NCBI RefSeq assembly: GCF_001634285.1
Contig: NZ_CP015438.1
Coordinates: forward strand, 492,501-556,500
Origin: Anoxybacillus amylolyticus
GTDB taxonomy: Bacteria; Bacillota; Bacilli; Bacillales; Anoxybacillaceae
Reading direction: 5' to 3'
Length of the DNA: 64,000 bases
In this document: piece after piece, positions 41,395 to 48,747 of the stretch
Position numbering within the stretch: the first letter of the stretch is position 1
How the letters are laid out: every line of letters starts with the position of its first letter
The notes under the pieces: generated by a model
The model's input: only the letters and a program-made list of their open reading frames with translations
Told to the model about the DNA's origin: nothing
Database searches by the model: none
Made by a program: the position numbers and the translations under genes

Positions 41395-42505
41395 ATGTTT
41401 GATTTAGTAGAAGTGAAGCAAGAGTTAGAAAAAATGGCTAAGCGATTAGCGGATATTAGGGGGTCTCTTTGACCTCGATGCAAAAGAAGCGCGCATTCAA
41501 GCGCTAGAAGAACAAATGGCCGCGCCAAACTTTTGGGATGACCAAAAAGCAGCACAAGCGGTCATTAGCGAGGCAAATGCGCTGAAAGAGTTAGTCGGCG
41601 AGTTTCGCGCGCTAGAGGAGCGGTTTGACAACTTAGAAGTGACGTATGAACTTGTTAAAGAAGAGCCGGATGAGGACTTGCAGCAAGAGCTTGTGGCAGA
41701 GGCGAAAAAGCTCGCGAAAGATTTTAGCGAATTTGAACTTCAACTATTATTAAACGAGCCGTACGATAAAAACAACGCAATTTTAGAACTGCATCCAGGG
41801 GCAGGCGGTACGGAATCGCAAGACTGGGGCTCAATGCTTTTGCGCATGTATACGAGATGGGCGGAGAAAAAAGGCTTTAAAGTCGAAACGCTCGACTATT
41901 TACCAGGCGAAGAGGCGGGTATTAAAAGCGTGACGCTTTTAATTAAAGGGTATAACGCTTACGGCTATTTAAAAGCGGAAAAAGGAGTACATCGGCTTGT
42001 GCGCATTTCGCCGTTTGATGCCTCAGGACGCCGCCATACGTCGTTTGTGTCGTGCGAAGTGATGCCAGAGTTTGATGATGATATTGAAGTGGAAATTCGT
42101 CCGGACGAAATCAAAGTTGATACGTACCGTTCAAGTGGAGCTGGCGGTCAGCACGTCAATACGACCGATTCGGCTGTTCGCATTACCCATCTTCCGACCG
42201 GTATTGTCGTGACGTGCCAATCGGAGCGGTCGCAAATTAAAAACCGCGAAAAAGCGATGAATATGTTGAAAGCGAAGCTCTATCAAAAGAAAATGGAAGA
42301 GCAGCAAGCCGAGCTTGCCGAGATTCGCGGCGAGCAAAAAGAAATCGGCTGGGGCAGTCAAATTCGCTCGTACGTATTCCATCCGTATTCGCTTGTCAAA
42401 GACCATCGCACGAACACCGAAGTCGGCAACGTTCAAGCGGTCATGGACGGCGAAATTGACGTTTTTATCGATGCGTATTTACGTTCGAAACTAAAACAAG
42501 GGTGA
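41395..42505 (+). CDS. prfB: Peptide chain release factor 2, with programmed +1 frameshift
   Basis: RF2 reads UGA and UAA stops. The first 25 codons (from ATG at 41395, ribosome site GAGGTGAA) end at an in-frame TGA at 41470-41472; skipping one base continues as GACCTCGAT through 344 further codons, for 369 residues. The GGQ catalytic loop ([10 protein letters not shown]) and FWDD...ALEE helical domain are present; [13 protein letters not shown] is the family signature. The internal stop is the normal autoregulatory device of this gene, not damage: less RF2 gives more frameshifting. Length agrees with 366 in B. subtilis. Confidence 0.97.
41458..41473 (+). promoter_or_regulatory. RF2 recoding site
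   Basis: AGGGGG (internal Shine-Dalgarno), TCT, CTT TGA C. The slippery CUU before UGA and the SD-like stretch 3 bases upstream of it are the standard elements for +1 frameshifting. Confidence 0.95.
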
Positions 42506-42526
42506 TCCATTGGGATCGCCTTTTTT
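42501..42526 (+). terminator. Terminator after prfB
   Basis: GGTGATCC pairs with GGATCGCC (one G-U pair), loop of 4, followed by six T; the stem begins within the prfB stop region. Confidence 0.85.
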
Positions 42527-42574
42527 GTTAAGAAAAATGATAGTGTGCCTGTATATTCTCTGCCGGTCAAAGCA

Positions 42575-42635
42575 ATTGGTTCCTCCCATGTCTAAAGACG
42601 GGCTACACCCCGCACGGGTTTTCTCCGGTTGTAGT
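42575..42635 (-). repeat. Possible remnant of an IS200/IS605 end
   Basis: In the 240-base gap between prfB and yvjA, the minus strand reads CCGGAGAAAACCCGTGCGGGG, then TGTAGCCCGTCTTTAGACATGGGAGGAA (split here for length). The CCC/GTCTTTAGAC/GGG-type hairpin followed by AGGAA resembles the right end, and the omega RNA 3' end, of IS605-group elements. No tnpA or tnpB is present. Assigned from memory of such ends, so uncertain. Confidence 0.4.
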
Positions 42636-42747
42636 TTGTAAGTCAAACTTCTTCTCTTTATTCTAGTAACACATTATTGCATTAATTAGATGGCATTTAC
42701 TTGCCAAAACGGGCATGCTATACTCACAAAGGAAAGGTGGGAAAAGC

Positions 42748-43611
42748 ATGGGAAAAAAAAGAGGAAAAACGTTGCCTCCAACGATGGAAACAATCATCGA
42801 ATATGCCTACATACTCATGGGTTCTGCGATTGTCGCGGTGGCGTTTAACGTCTTTTTACTGCCAAACCGCGTCGCTTCCGGCGGGGTGAGCGGACTTAGT
42901 ACGATTTTGCATGCGACACTTGGCTGGCAGCCGGCGTATGTGCAGTGGGCGTTTAACATTCCGCTCTTCATCGCGGGGGTCGTATTGCTCGGCCGGCAGT
43001 TTGGGGCGAAAACGCTTGTCGGCACGATTTTTTTGCCGTTTGTCGTCTATTTAACAAAAGATATCGAACCAGCGACGCATGACCCGCTGCTTGGTTCACT
43101 ATTTGGCGGCATAGGTGTCGGTATCGGACTCGGGATTGTTTTTCGCGGTAAAGCATCGACCGGCGGAACGGACTTAGCAGCGCAAATTATTCATAAATAT
43201 ACGGGATTGTCGTTAGGCACGTGCGTCATTTTAATTGATGGGCTCATTGTCTTAACAGCAGCGATTGTGTTTGATATTGAACGAGCATTATATGCACTTA
43301 TTGGCTTATTTGTCACAAGCAAAACGATCGACTTCGTTCAAGTCGGTTTCGGTTATTCGAAAATGGCGATGATTATTACGAACAAAGAAGAAGAAGTGCG
43401 CGAAGCGATTTTACATAAAATTAACCGCGGGGTAACGAAATTGTCAGGATTTGGCGGTTATACCGAACATGAACGCCCTGTGCTGATGTGCGTCGTCGAG
43501 CAAACGGAGTTCACAAAATTGAAACAATTGGTGAAAAGCATTGATCCATCAGCGTTTGTCGTCGTTATGGACGCCGCTGAGGTGCTTGGCGAAGGATTTA
43601 AACGTGCGTAA
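42748..43611 (+). CDS. yvjA: YitT family membrane protein (YvjA)
   Basis: The 287-residue protein has about five to six membrane segments in the first 200 residues (YAYILMGSAIVAVAFNVFLL, IPLFIAGVVLLG, LFGGIGVGIGLGIVF, CVILIDGLIVLTAAIVF) and a soluble C-terminal DUF2179 domain (SKMAMIITNKEEEVREAIL). The family signature LPNRVASGGVSGLS is present. The transported or sensed molecule is unknown. The start is the ATG preceded by AAAGGTGG; longer reading is unsupported. Order prfB-yvjA-cccB-ftsEX equals B. subtilis. Confidence 0.9.
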   Translation: MGKKRGKTLPPTMETIIEYAYILMGSAIVAVAFNVFLLPNRVASGGVSGLSTILHATLGWQPAYVQWAFNIPLFIAGVVLLGRQFGAKTLVGTIFLPFVVYLTKDIEPATHDPLLGSLFGGIGVGIGLGIVFRGKASTGGTDLAAQIIHKYTGLSLGTCVILIDGLIVLTAAIVFDIERALYALIGLFVTSKTIDFVQVGFGYSKMAMIITNKEEEVREAILHKINRGVTKLSGFGGYTEHERPVLMCVVEQTEFTKLKQLVKSIDPSAFVVVMDAAEVLGEGFKRA

Positions 43612-43672
43612 AAAATGCAAAAATCGGGTATAATAGAAGCGTATGCAATTTTCTATAGGGGGGAGTCCGTTC

Positions 43673-43996
43673 ATGAAAGGAAAACTCATCGGCCTATTCG
43701 TAGGCGCATCACTTGTACTAGCTGCTTGTGGCGGGGGGAATAGTGCAAGCGATAATAAAGATAACAGCGGCTCGACTGCTTCTGCAGCAGAGCAAATTTT
43801 CCAGCAAAACTGTGCTAGCTGCCACGGCCAAAACTTAGAAGGAAAAGTAGGACCGAATCTTCAAAAAGTCGGCAGCAAATACTCCAAAGACGAAATTAAA
43901 CAAATTATTGAAAAAGGACGCGGCGGCATGCCAGCTGGCGTCATTCAAGGCGATGATGTCGACAAAGTCGCGGAATGGTTAGCTTCCAAAAAATAA
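43673..43996 (+). CDS. cccB: Cytochrome c-551, lipoprotein
   Basis: A small electron carrier on the outer membrane face. The 107-residue precursor has a lipobox LVLAAC (lipidation at the cysteine), a Ser/Asn/Gly-rich linker, and one c-type haem site CASCH, with methionine in GGMPAGV as the likely sixth ligand. ATG with GGGGGGAG upstream. B. subtilis CccB has the same architecture and position. A TATAAT lies 39 bases upstream without a clear -35. Confidence 0.94.
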   Translation: MKGKLIGLFVGASLVLAACGGGNSASDNKDNSGSTASAAEQIFQQNCASCHGQNLEGKVGPNLQKVGSKYSKDEIKQIIEKGRGGMPAGVIQGDDVDKVAEWLASKK

Positions 43997-44004
43997 GCGA
44001 CAAG

Positions 44005-44037
44005 CAATCCAGTGCCATTTGGTACTGGATTGTTTTT
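44005..44037 (+). terminator. Terminator after cccB
   Basis: CAATCCAGT and ACTGGATTG form a 9-bp perfect stem with a 10-base loop and five T after it. Confidence 0.88.
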
Positions 44038-44171
44038 ATTTTGAAATATAACTGTAAACAAAAAATGTATCGAACCGTGTTATAATATGTCTTGTGGAAT
44101 TTTGTATAAATAGCGCGAGAATGATCGAATGATTGTTTCAATGACGATTTTACAAAATAAGGTGATGAATA

Positions 44172-44858
44172 ATGATCGAAATGAAAGATGTATATAAAAC
44201 ATACCCAAACGGCGTGATAGCCTTAAATGGCATTAGCGTCCGCATTAAACAAGGCGAATTTGTCTACGTCGTGGGTCCGAGCGGTGCAGGGAAATCGACG
44301 TTTATTAAAATGATGTACCGCGAAGAAAAGCCAACGAGTGGCTCGATTATGATTAATGGGGTGAACTTGGCGAAAATGAAGGATAGCCGGGTGCCGCTTT
44401 TACGCCGTCATATTGGTGTTGTATTCCAAGATTTTAAATTACTTCCCAAGCTAACGGTATATGAAAATGTAGCGTTTGCTTTGGAAGTAATTGAAGAATC
44501 CCCAAAAGTGATTAAAAAGAAAGTGATGGAAGTATTAGATTTAGTTGGATTAAAACATAAAGCCCGCTTTTATCCGAACGAGCTTTCGGGCGGGGAGCAA
44601 CAGCGCGTATCTATCGCTCGTTCGATTGTCAACTCGCCCAAAATCGTCATTGCGGACGAGCCGACAGGAAACTTAGACCCCGAAAACTCATGGGGCATTA
44701 TGGAGCTGTTTGAAACGATTAATGACCGAGGCACGACGATTGTGATGGCAACCCATAACCGTGAAATTGTCAATACGATAAAAAAGCGCGTCATTGCGAT
44801 TGAAAGTGGAAAAATTGTCCGTGATGAGGCAAGGGGGGAATACGGCTATGAGAATTAA
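44172..44858 (+). CDS. ftsE: FtsE, ATP-binding part of FtsEX
   Basis: FtsEX is an ABC-type signalling complex that couples the cytoplasm to peptidoglycan hydrolases. The 228-residue protein has Walker A GPSGAGKST (35-43), signature LSGGEQQR, Walker B VIADEPTGNLD and the H-loop ATHNRE. Overlaps ftsX by 11 bases. The putative hydrolase partner is encoded just after ftsX. Confidence 0.97.
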   Translation: MIEMKDVYKTYPNGVIALNGISVRIKQGEFVYVVGPSGAGKSTFIKMMYREEKPTSGSIMINGVNLAKMKDSRVPLLRRHIGVVFQDFKLLPKLTVYENVAFALEVIEESPKVIKKKVMEVLDLVGLKHKARFYPNELSGGEQQRVSIARSIVNSPKIVIADEPTGNLDPENSWGIMELFETINDRGTTIVMATHNREIVNTIKKRVIAIESGKIVRDEARGEYGYEN

Positions 44859-45741
44859 TACCCTCCGCCGCCATATGCGCGAAAGTGTAAAAAGTCTCGG
44901 GAGAAATGGCTGGATGACGTTTGCGTCCATTAGTGCAGTGACAGTGACGCTGTTGCTTGTCGGCGTGTTTCTTGTCATTATGATGAACATGAACCATTTT
45001 GCGAACAAAATCGAAAGCGATGTCGAAATTCGCGTATATATTGACGTGACGGCAAGCGAAAAAGATAAGCAAGCGTTAAAAGCGCAAATTGAGGCAGTTC
45101 CAGGAGTCAAAGATGTGCAATATTCGTCCAAAGAGCAAGAGCTGCAAAACCTAATTAAAAGTTTTGGAGAAGAAGGAGCGTCGTTCCGCCTTTTTGAACA
45201 AGACAACCCGTTAAGCGACGTATACGTCGTTAAAGCAGCGAAACCAGAAGACATAGCAAAAATCGCCAAAAAAATAGAAGCGTTTCCTTTTGCTCATAAA
45301 GTGAAGTACGGCCAAGGGCAAGTGGAGAAGCTATTTAGTACATTAAAAGTTGCGCGAAATGTTGGGATTGGCTTAATTGTCGGTCTTTTGTTCACGGCGA
45401 TGTTTTTAATCTCGAACACAATTAAAATTACGATTTTTGCGCGCCGGCGTGAAATTGAGATTATGAGATTAGTAGGTGCGACGAACGGATTTATTCGCTG
45501 GCCGTTTTTCTTAGAAGGATTGTGGCTTGGGGTGATTGGAGCCGTCGTACCGATTGCGTTCATTTCATTCGTGTACTATAACCTTTATGCATTTTTAAAG
45601 CCGAAGGTAACCGTTCCGTTTTTGCAGTTGCTTCCTGTTGACCCGTTTATGTGGCAAGTTAGCGCCATTTTATTGGCGTTAGGGGCATGCATTGGTGTTT
45701 GGGGAAGTATGATGTCCGTCCGGAAATTTTTAAAAGTTTAA
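44848..45741 (+). CDS. ftsX: FtsX, membrane part of FtsEX
   Basis: The 297-residue protein has four membrane segments: one near residues 22-46 (MTFASISAVTVTLLLVGVFL), an extracellular domain (about 50-165) that contacts the hydrolase, then three segments in the C-terminal half (GLIVGLLFTAMFLI, LGVIGAVVPIAFISFVYY, AILLALGACIGVWGS). The start is the ATG giving MRINTLRRHMRESVKSLGRN, preceded by AAGGGGGG. Confidence 0.96.
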   Translation: MRINTLRRHMRESVKSLGRNGWMTFASISAVTVTLLLVGVFLVIMMNMNHFANKIESDVEIRVYIDVTASEKDKQALKAQIEAVPGVKDVQYSSKEQELQNLIKSFGEEGASFRLFEQDNPLSDVYVVKAAKPEDIAKIAKKIEAFPFAHKVKYGQGQVEKLFSTLKVARNVGIGLIVGLLFTAMFLISNTIKITIFARRREIEIMRLVGATNGFIRWPFFLEGLWLGVIGAVVPIAFISFVYYNLYAFLKPKVTVPFLQLLPVDPFMWQVSAILLALGACIGVWGSMMSVRKFLKV

Positions 45742-45762
45742 TAGAGAAAGGGGAACAAAGTT

Positions 45763-47022
45763 GTGAAGCAAAGAGTAATGTCACTAGCGGTAGCGGCCGT
45801 ACTTGGGATGACGAGCTTTTCTTACCCGGCAAATGCGGTGAGCAATCGAGAAATTCAGCAAAAACGAAGCGCGATTAATAACATCCAGTCGAAACAGTCT
45901 TCCATCCAAAGTGAAATAAAGAAAGCAGATCAACAAATCGAACAGATAAAGACGCAGCAAGCGCAGCTGGCAACGGAAATGGAAAAATTGGACATGGAAG
46001 TATCAGAAACGAGTGCAAAAATCCGCAACGTTTCCCAAACGATTAATGACACAAAGAAAGATATTGAAGCGTTGAAACACCAAATTGCGGAAGTAGAGGC
46101 ACGCATTGAGAAACGGAATGAGCTACTGAAAGAGCGGGTACGTTCGTTACAGTTAAGTGGTGGGCTCATTAGCTATTTAGACGTATTGCTTGGTTCGCAA
46201 AGCTTTGGCGACTTTATCGACCGGATTAGCGCGGTGACGACGATTTTTGAAGCGGACAAGCAAATTATTCAGGAGCAAGAAGAAGATAAAGCGTTGAAAG
46301 CGAAGAAGGAAAATGAATTAACGTCGAAATTGACGACGCTGCAAAATGATTTGCAAGAGTTAGAGCAATTAAAACAAACGTTAAATCAGCAAATGAACGA
46401 AAAAGAGCAGCTTATGGCGCAATTAAAACAGCAGGAGCAAAGCATTAACGAAGAAAAATTATCGTTAGCGGAAGAGCAAGAGTTGTTGGAAAAACAAGAA
46501 GCGGCTATTCGTTCACAACTTCAGCAACTATTAATTAAAAAGCAGCAAGAACAAGCAGCCCAACAATCACCATCATCGTCTAATCATTCGAATAGCGGTG
46601 GAAACGTCCCTCCGGTAACTGACGGTGTGTTCATGCGTCCAGCCAATGGTCCGATTACCTCAGGATTTGGTCCGCGTGGCGGGGAGTTCCATTATGGGGT
46701 GGATATTGGCAAGCGCGCGCCAGAAGTTCCAGTCGTCGCAGCAGCCGATGGTGTCGTGTTCCGTTCCTACTATTCTCGTAGTTATGGAAACGTCGTATTT
46801 ATTACGCATGTGATTGATGGGCAAGTATATACAACTGTCTATGCCCACTTAGAATCGCGGCTTGTCAGCGAAGGGCAGACGGTAAGCAAAGGACAGATCA
46901 TCGGTTACATGGGCAATACAGGTCAATCAGAAGGGTCGCACCTTCATTTTGAATTGCATCGTGGCCCGTGGAATGCTGCAAAATCGAACGCGGTCAATCC
47001 GTTAAGCTATATTAATTTTTAA
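45763..47022 (+). CDS. Secreted coiled-coil M23 peptidase, EnvC/PcsB-like partner of FtsEX
   Basis: The 419-residue protein has a signal peptide (basic start, hydrophobic core, cut near NAVS at about residue 25), a long coiled coil (about 30-250, Gln/Lys/Glu rich), a Ser/Asn linker, and a C-terminal LytM domain. The zinc ligands are present: HYGVDIG (His, Asp) and HLHFELHR (His-x-His), so it is likely an active endopeptidase, unlike EnvC proteins that only activate amidases. Location directly after ftsEX and the coiled coil suggest that FtsX controls it, as for PcsB or CwlO; this is inference. GTG start with AAAGGGG. Confidence 0.88.
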   Translation: MKQRVMSLAVAAVLGMTSFSYPANAVSNREIQQKRSAINNIQSKQSSIQSEIKKADQQIEQIKTQQAQLATEMEKLDMEVSETSAKIRNVSQTINDTKKDIEALKHQIAEVEARIEKRNELLKERVRSLQLSGGLISYLDVLLGSQSFGDFIDRISAVTTIFEADKQIIQEQEEDKALKAKKENELTSKLTTLQNDLQELEQLKQTLNQQMNEKEQLMAQLKQQEQSINEEKLSLAEEQELLEKQEAAIRSQLQQLLIKKQQEQAAQQSPSSSNHSNSGGNVPPVTDGVFMRPANGPITSGFGPRGGEFHYGVDIGKRAPEVPVVAAADGVVFRSYYSRSYGNVVFITHVIDGQVYTTVYAHLESRLVSEGQTVSKGQIIGYMGNTGQSEGSHLHFELHRGPWNAAKSNAVNPLSYINF

Positions 47023-47071
47023 ATGTTGTAGAGATACAAAAAGAATAAAAATTAAATGAATAGTATAAAAA

Positions 47072-47121
47072 TACACAATTTGTCTAGATCGCTATGACGA
47101 CAAGTTGTGTATTTTTTTTTT
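47072..47121 (+). terminator. Terminator after the M23 peptidase gene
   Basis: TACACAATTTGTC pairs with GACAAGTTGTGTA (13 bp, one G-U) and is followed by ten T. Confidence 0.92.
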
Positions 47122-47160
47122 CAAGGATTAGGTTATCAATTTTATTAAAAACAATCCGTG

Positions 47161-47192
47161 GTGCTAGTTGAGTGCTAGCGCTCAACTAGCAC
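47161..47192. repeat. Perfect inverted repeat with 12-bp arms
   Basis: GTGCTAGTTGAG and CTCAACTAGCAC flank TGCTAGCG. No T-run follows. The 444-base gap here has no gene; it holds the peptidase terminator, this repeat and the structured repeat at 47234-47440. The inner GCTAGC repeats the arm motif GCTAG. Confidence 0.75.
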
Positions 47193-47233
47193 AAATGTTA
47201 CAAGCGAATATGCCAACAATATACCATCTATAA

Positions 47234-47440
47234 TAAGTTGTAGCAAAGAATTTCCACGCTATTTCCTTCGTACAGGTGTGTTAATTATCCAATTAACAGC
47301 GCTCGATTCCTCGCTTTTCTGCCTTAGTCGGCAAGCAAACGGGCTTGACTGCGTCACGTGTTCGCGTGACAGAGAACCGAACAACGAGCAGCCCGACAGT
47401 CGAAAAATGTTAACACTTCAATGTGCATTTATATAGTAAG
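47234..47440 (+). repeat. Structured repeat element, copy 2
   Basis: Shares with 23350-23500 the blocks GCAAGC...GGCTTG, TCACGT-gttc-GCGTGA, AGAGAACCGAACAACGAGC, and AGTCGAAAAATGTTAACACT followed by TCAATGTGCATTTATATAG. Its left part (47234-47255) matches 22270-22291. Base changes in the small hairpin keep pairing (TTACGC/GCGTGA against TCACGT/GCGTGA). It lacks the 17-bp stem insert of copy 1. Confidence 0.7.
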
Positions 47441-47461
47441 CCCGCTTGAAACTAACGGGCT
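47439..47461 (-). terminator. Weak terminator of the minus-strand membrane gene
   Basis: AGCCCG and CGGGCT form a 6-bp stem with an 11-base loop directly beyond the stop codon; the minus-strand tail is only moderately T-rich. Confidence 0.4.
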
Positions 47462-47466
47462 CTGCT

Positions 47467-48294
47467 TTACTCTTTAGTTGAGCTTCGGAGCGGGATTTCG
47501 TCCCTTCTTGTCTTGGTCAGATAGAGGACCAAGCTCAAAATAGTTATGAGGAAGATCGCACTGGTTCCTATCGTACCTAGACCAAGGCCACCTTCATGTC
47601 GCGGCTGTGACAAGTAGTCGCCAAGAGAGGCACCTAGAGGGCGGGTCAAGATATAGGCGCTCCAGAAGGCAAGCACTGCATTCATTTTAAAGAAATAGTA
47701 AGCGATGGTGATTACACCGATCAATGCGGCGAACATAAGCGCTGCCTCCCAGTAACCTAAGTGGAGACCCTCTGCTGTGAGATCACCGGCTGCAGTACCT
47801 AGGGCAAAGGTAAACAAGATGGCCAACCAGTAAAATGCTTCTCGCCTGACCGTGTAAATAGAGTGAATAGATAGTGTTTTTTCACTTACGTACCAAGCCG
47901 CAAAAGTCAAAAGCAGTGCGACGGTGAAGACGATGGTAGTAGTTTCAAGAGTGACGCCAAGGTTGTCCACAAGATTGTCGGAGATGAGCGTACCGACAAT
48001 GCTGATCAGGACAACCGCAAGCCAGTAGATTCTTGGAACGTACTTTCTGGACCTGAACTGGAAGAACAGAGTGATAAGTAAGAGACTACTCATGACAAAG
48101 GTCGTGTTAGTCAAGCCTAGGTTCAAGTTCCCATTTAGGAAATCCGCGGCTGTTTCTCCCACGGTAGTTGTCAAGATTTTAATAATCCAGAAGAAGAGCG
48201 TGATTTTTGGAACCTTGCTCCATATCTGATAATCTTGTCGCGTATTGTCCGTCATGTTATGAGAAATGGATCGGTTTGTTGTCAATGAATTCAT
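47467..48294 (-). CDS. Four-repeat membrane protein (COG4705 type)
   Basis: A 275-residue integral membrane protein with about eight segments. Four copies of a motif stand out, each one helix followed by a turn with a conserved Gly and Asp: KILTTTVGETAADFL, VVLISIVGTLISDNL, ILFTFALGTAAGDLT and YILTRPLGASLGDYL. This is the layout of the uncharacterised COG4705 group; substrate unknown, though acidic residues within repeated helices suggest an ion or small-solute path. It interrupts the usual ftsX-ctpB neighbourhood on the opposite strand beside a repeat, so it is probably acquired. AAGGAG touches the ATG; a TTG nine bases on (48285) has better spacing and may be the true start. Confidence 0.72.
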   Translation of the reverse strand: MNSLTTNRSISHNMTDNTRQDYQIWSKVPKITLFFWIIKILTTTVGETAADFLNGNLNLGLTNTTFVMSSLLLITLFFQFRSRKYVPRIYWLAVVLISIVGTLISDNLVDNLGVTLETTTIVFTVALLLTFAAWYVSEKTLSIHSIYTVRREAFYWLAILFTFALGTAAGDLTAEGLHLGYWEAALMFAALIGVITIAYYFFKMNAVLAFWSAYILTRPLGASLGDYLSQPRHEGGLGLGTIGTSAIFLITILSLVLYLTKTRRDEIPLRSSTKE

Positions 48295-48318
48295 CTCCTT
48301 TTCATGATTTGTTTTGAT

Positions 48319-48332
48319 TCATCATTTGATGA
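48319..48332. promoter_or_regulatory. Small inverted repeat upstream of the membrane gene
   Basis: TCATCA-tt-TGATGA, 25 bases ahead of the minus-strand start, could be an operator. The rest of the 453-base gap to ctpB has no convincing gene. Confidence 0.35.
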
Positions 48333-48612
48333 CTGTTGTTAAAAGACAGGGACTTTACGTGAATATGCTAATATGTTTTGATGAGATTTATCTAGAAACC
48401 TAATGAAATCTAAATGAAAAGCCCATGAAAAAAATGTTTAAAAAACTTTTCACTGCTCTGGGATGAGCATCCATTCACTCATCTCAGCATTTTTCAGCAA
48501 AGAGTTCTTTCTATGGTGATAGTGATGGAAGTGATAATGGCAGATATGAAGTCCTTCTTAATAAAATTGTTTGAGCAGGACAGTAATTGATGCAAGAAGT
48601 CAGCTATACGAG

Positions 48613-48641
48613 TTGAGAAAATCGAGCGAACGGTGTAAACT
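48613..48641 (+). promoter_or_regulatory. Possible sigma-A promoter of ctpB
   Basis: TTGAGA, 17 bases, TAAACT. A leader of about 100 bases follows, including an imperfect GC-rich hairpin around 48690-48724 with TTTCC after it. Confidence 0.45.
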
Positions 48642-48747
48642 GGTAGTGCGTGTATCATATTTTGTACAAGCCAAACATATAATGACGATAAAGGGCATCG
48701 CACGGTGGTGTGGTGCCTTTCCTTGCATGGTGTAGGGAGGAGAAACG

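Noticed and set aside
41395-41520. prfB looks broken by an early TGA.
   Set aside because: All elements of the programmed +1 frameshift are present and the continued frame encodes a complete RF2.
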